From Hymenolepis diminuta (Eukaryota > Platyhelminthes > Cestoda > Cyclophyllidea > Hymenolepididae): a DNA stretch of 64,000 bases. The position numbers were made by a program, and so were the translations under genes. The DNA lies in contig CAADRB010000013.1 in the NCBI GenBank assembly GCA_900708905.1, positions 2,959,478 through 3,023,477 of the forward strand, written 5' to 3'. Below are positions 60,402 to 64,000 of the stretch, piece by piece; the first letter of the stretch is position 1, and each line of letters starts with the position of its first letter. The notes beneath the pieces were generated by a model. It was not told where the DNA came from. It searched no databases and worked only from the letters and a program-made list of their open reading frames with translations.

Positions 60402-60530
60402 TTCTGTGAGAAAATCGCTTTCTATCACCACTCTCTTGACTATTTTCAACCTTGCTGTTCACCGCATTTGCGCTAATGGGTATCAAACCCTTAACCTCTG
60501 ATTAGGCAGACGTGGACGTTCACCGTTCCG
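60402..60530 (-). repeat. SINE family A copy, minus arm of an inverted pair
   Basis: Plus-strand text reads GAGAAAATCGCTTTCTATCA, then AATGGGTATCAAACCCTTAA and CCTCTGATTAGGCAGACGTG. That is tail, B-box region and head in minus orientation. Confidence 0.55.
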
Positions 60531-63500
60531 ACTTCTGCACATACCAATAACTCCAGCTTTAAATGCACTAGCTATTGAAGTACATACTACTTACCTAACA
60601 ATAATAATCAAATAATATATTTTGCAGCGTCCAATATGTTTATTTAGTCCATTTAAACAAAAATTTGTAACTAAAGTATGACTTGTATATAGGGTACAGA
60701 GTTTTCGATACAATTCACCGCGGAAAGGGGAAACTTAAATAGGAGGATTCTAGATTTGAAACCAAGGTTTCTACTTAGCTCTAGTTGCAATTTAGGCCTC
60801 TTTGTTCGTAAAACTTCATTTCTGGAGACTTCAAGAGCTTTCGGAAGGAGGTTAGATTTCAAGGCAAGTGGGTAAAAAGTGTAACAGATGTTGGCTCTCA
60901 AGAGGAAAGGTTCGCATTTTCTTAATTTTGCTCTTTCATCCCGTTCTGATTGCGTGAGAAAACGTACACCTAAATTGATAGCGTAGTGGTATCATTTTCA
61001 TCTTTAGGGCTTCACGGCTGTAATTCGGTAAAAACTGACGAGGTTTTGTCTAATAACCAAGATAATTTACATGTTTTTTAATAATAATAGCAGAGATCAC
61101 TGGAGATCACTACTTCATGGGAAATCACCAGAAATCAAGAAGAGAGCGACTTTGGGTGGTAACATGCATTACTTATTAGCTTACCTACCGCGCTAAACGT
61201 GTAGATTCGATTCACAAACCAGATTTCTCTAGGAAAAAATAGAAAACGAATTCATCATTATCATCAAATGAGATCTGAACGGTGAATTTTGCATTAGAGA
61301 CCAATATGACCAAGCGAAACTATTGTTCTATAACAGTTTTAAAGAGTTTCTTTTTGGAAAAGGTGTATTAATCATGTTGATTTCGGTGATCAGCTGCCAG
61401 TTTTTAATTTAAAAAGAAAATAAGAGTTTTAAAGTGGAAGGCATTTTTTGTTTTTTATCGATATATCACAAAAAGTAATTGTTATAGCCTTATTTAGCCA
61501 CCCAAAATAGCCTACAGAATGACCTTAATGGTAGGCTTTACCCCCTTGTAATTTAGTACATTTTAAAAAATATGCAAATATTATGAATAATTAACAATAT
61601 ATTGTTAAATTAAATTGTTTTAGGTAAAAATTACCTACTTAATCCAAAAATAATATTTAAATACAAGCATAATAATTGGGAAAAAAAGGATTAAAATATT
61701 CTGAATCCGTATAAATTGGATTGTAATTCCACATTGATTGAGGATTCCTACTGAATTCTAGATTAAGTCCTTTATACTTGTCTTTATGCTATGACAAAAG
61801 CAGAGTTTTTACATTTGTACCATGGGAAATGATTAAAAAATAGTGATTGTCAGGCATTAAATTTGGAAAATGAGTTTGGATTTCAGATTCTTCTTAGCAT
61901 GTGATTTGTGGGAATGTTAGTTTCTCCCTACTCACTTCTTTAGGCTCCAAATTTCGATTGAAACTGCTTGCAATCCATTAATAAAATGCAAACAGTTTTT
62001 ATCATAACAAAGAAAAATTTGGTTTTCGCTCTAAGTTAAGAAATATTATCGAGGCTTATATACTACTTTAATACTACTTTAATTCGAGTTGAAAGGGGAG
62101 TGCAGGACTGTCAAATTAAGTAAAGATGAAAGAAATTTTGGCAATTGAAAAGGCCTTTCTTTATCAAAACTCCAGATTCGTAAAGTTGTCAACTTTTCAA
62201 TTTAACTCTTCGTATTCTGCAAAATCATTTTATCTTCAGCTTGAGAAAAATCAGGATAATATAATTCCATTCAATTTCGTAACCACACGCTCTACACTCA
62301 TAATAGTCCTGAAAAAGACAAAGAACTCATTGATAAGGTTTATGGTGACCGTGTCTTCTGATCTCATATTCGCTTGCAAACTGTAGGTGACACTTATACT
62401 CCACACGCACCATATTTGGAATCAGAAATATAAATTTCGTAAAATTTTTTGTTGAACCTATGCTTTGTAAATTATATATGCTGATTTTCGGAACAGATAG
62501 AGTGTAAATGAACCAAGTTAAAATCTCACTTGGAGTTATTACATATGACTACACTCCCGAATACGTGCGTTTTTTCACAGATAAGTAGCACAAATTACAT
62601 TTTTCATATTATTCATAAGAAACCTTGAGAATTTTGTCAGTTTAGTTGCCAATATATCTTAAAATTTGTGTTTTATCAAATCAAGGTGCACCGACATATA
62701 TTTCACATGAGTATCTACATTGGATTTCATCAATCTCCAATAAAACTATCTGAACTCAATCAAAAAATGTAAAAATTAGCTAATTATGTCTGAAGTTCCA
62801 ATTAAATTTGTAAAAAATGCTTTCTCTACTATCTAAGGTATTAAAATTACACCTCATTATTAGATTTAAGAAACCATTAGTAGATGGGTATTATGAAACT
62901 ATTATAAGGTAAAGCATCAACACTCTCCTTGACTCAGGTAGCTAATCCAATCCTTGAGGTATAAAATGGATAGGATGGCTGTTGACTAAAGTTAGAGATG
63001 ATCAGAGATGGACTATTCGACTACTTACAAGAACCAAATTTGGGGAATGGGGATAAATGCTGATGAATGGAGAAAAAATCCTCTTGGCAATAATAGTAAT
63101 TATCCTGAGTACTAACATTGAGCACTATGGGAATCCTTAATTACACCAACAAATTAGATTAAGAGATTAGTTAGACTGTGCTATATTACGTCCTATTAAT
63201 AATAATAACATGAAATTCCTCCAGTCGCTGGCTGAACATAACCCGAATAAACCATGATACATCTGAGTTTAGTTTGATCTTGCTTTCCCGTTCGATTTAA
63301 GCTGCAAATTTATGCGAGGGACAGAGAAGGAAGGAGGAAAGTTGGACAGCCCAAATAGATCTTATATGATGCTGTCAAGTTTGTTCGAAATAAAGCCGAA
63401 TATCCCCATACTTTGTTTAATAAAACTCTCTGTTCTGACATTCCGTATTACTATAAGACGTCTCTTTGTATAAAGTTTTATGACTTTATAGAATAAGATC

Positions 63501-64000
63501 GCAGTCTCTAATATTTGGTTAAACATACCAACCTACATAAACTTTACTCGGTTGTAAAAAATATTGACTGTTACTTCAATACGATAAAATATTAATCAGT
63601 CCTAATCAACTTCAAAAAAGCTCGAAATGAAGGCAAATCACTATCTACATAAAGCAGACTGTCTCTGGTATATTATTACCTACTAACTGAGACAATACTG
63701 TGGCCACGGATATTCTAACTCTATAAATTGAGTTGGCAGAAGGTAGAAGTCCTGCAACTCAAAAATGGTTCATTTCTTAGGTAAACGCAATTACTCATGT
63801 GGTTGGGATATGAAAGAAATGATTGGCTGCTTGGTTAACCACTAATGGTGAGATTGCGGTCCCAGACAAGAACTTGAAAAGCCAGAAATCGATAAATCAG
63901 TGCACCACTCGTAGACAATTATTAGAAGTATTTTTGTATTTATCCAAAGGTCCTATTATGGAAATGATTTACACAAAAGAAAAACACCTTTACTGGGGGG

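Larger units (their letters stand above)
46600..64000. other. Gene-poor right flank
   Basis: About 17 kb with only the doubtful exon at 53436, repeats of families A and B, simple repeats and a possible retroelement trace at 63317-63410. It may be intergenic or a long intron of a gene lying outside the window. Confidence 0.55.

Noticed and set aside
1..64000. CRISPR arrays, rRNA genes, true tRNA genes, bacterial-type operons
   Set aside because: None seen. The tRNA-like sequences are diverged SINE heads without a cloverleaf I could close.

Overview
Organism. This is an AT-rich eukaryotic window with spliced genes, long introns, decayed repeats and two N gaps (5054-5103 and 30977-31046). The proteins are animal: a TRMT1-type tRNA methyltransferase, a rhodopsin-class receptor, a 14-3-3 protein and a CFAP97/hemingway ciliary protein. 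Very short introns (two of 38 bp) beside introns of 10.8 and 15.9 kb, an intronless divergent peptide-receptor-like GPCR and tRNA-derived SINEs suggest a flatworm, probably a parasitic one. That placement is an inference; species and class are not resolved.

Layout, left to right. The first 36.5 kb is mostly one minus-strand gene, TRMT1. Five exons can be joined in phase (36005-36501, 33947-34139, 33629-33814, 22629-22839, 6547-6760), giving 433 residues that stop short of the C-terminus. The 3' end is beyond position 1 or unrecognised. Its introns lengthen strongly after the second one (1865, 132, 10789, 15868 and more than 6.5 kb). The 15.9-kb intron holds a complete intronless GPCR gene on the same strand (17801-19129). 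The 10.8-kb intron holds a frameshifted Ty3/Gypsy-like gag relic (about 25203-26000) and a tandem SINE pair.

36502-42400 is a gene-poor interval with a GC-richer patch near 40.62-40.90 kb and dispersed repeats. At 42401-43203 a two-exon 14-3-3 gene lies on the minus strand. About 1.3 kb away, head-to-head, a four-exon CFAP97/hemingway gene runs on the plus strand (44521-45992). A possible small membrane protein follows (46381-46596). From 46.6 kb to the end I see no convincing complete gene: only a possible lone terminal exon (53436-53574), SINE copies, a second dispersed repeat family, purine-rich and G-rich simple repeats, and a weak retroelement-like trace near 63.3 kb.

How they relate. 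The genes look like independent housekeeping, signalling and ciliary loci; nothing suggests an operon or a cluster with a shared function. The notable features are architectural: very unequal intron sizes, a receptor nested in a tRNA-modification gene, and two old non-autonomous repeat families that fill most of the non-coding DNA.
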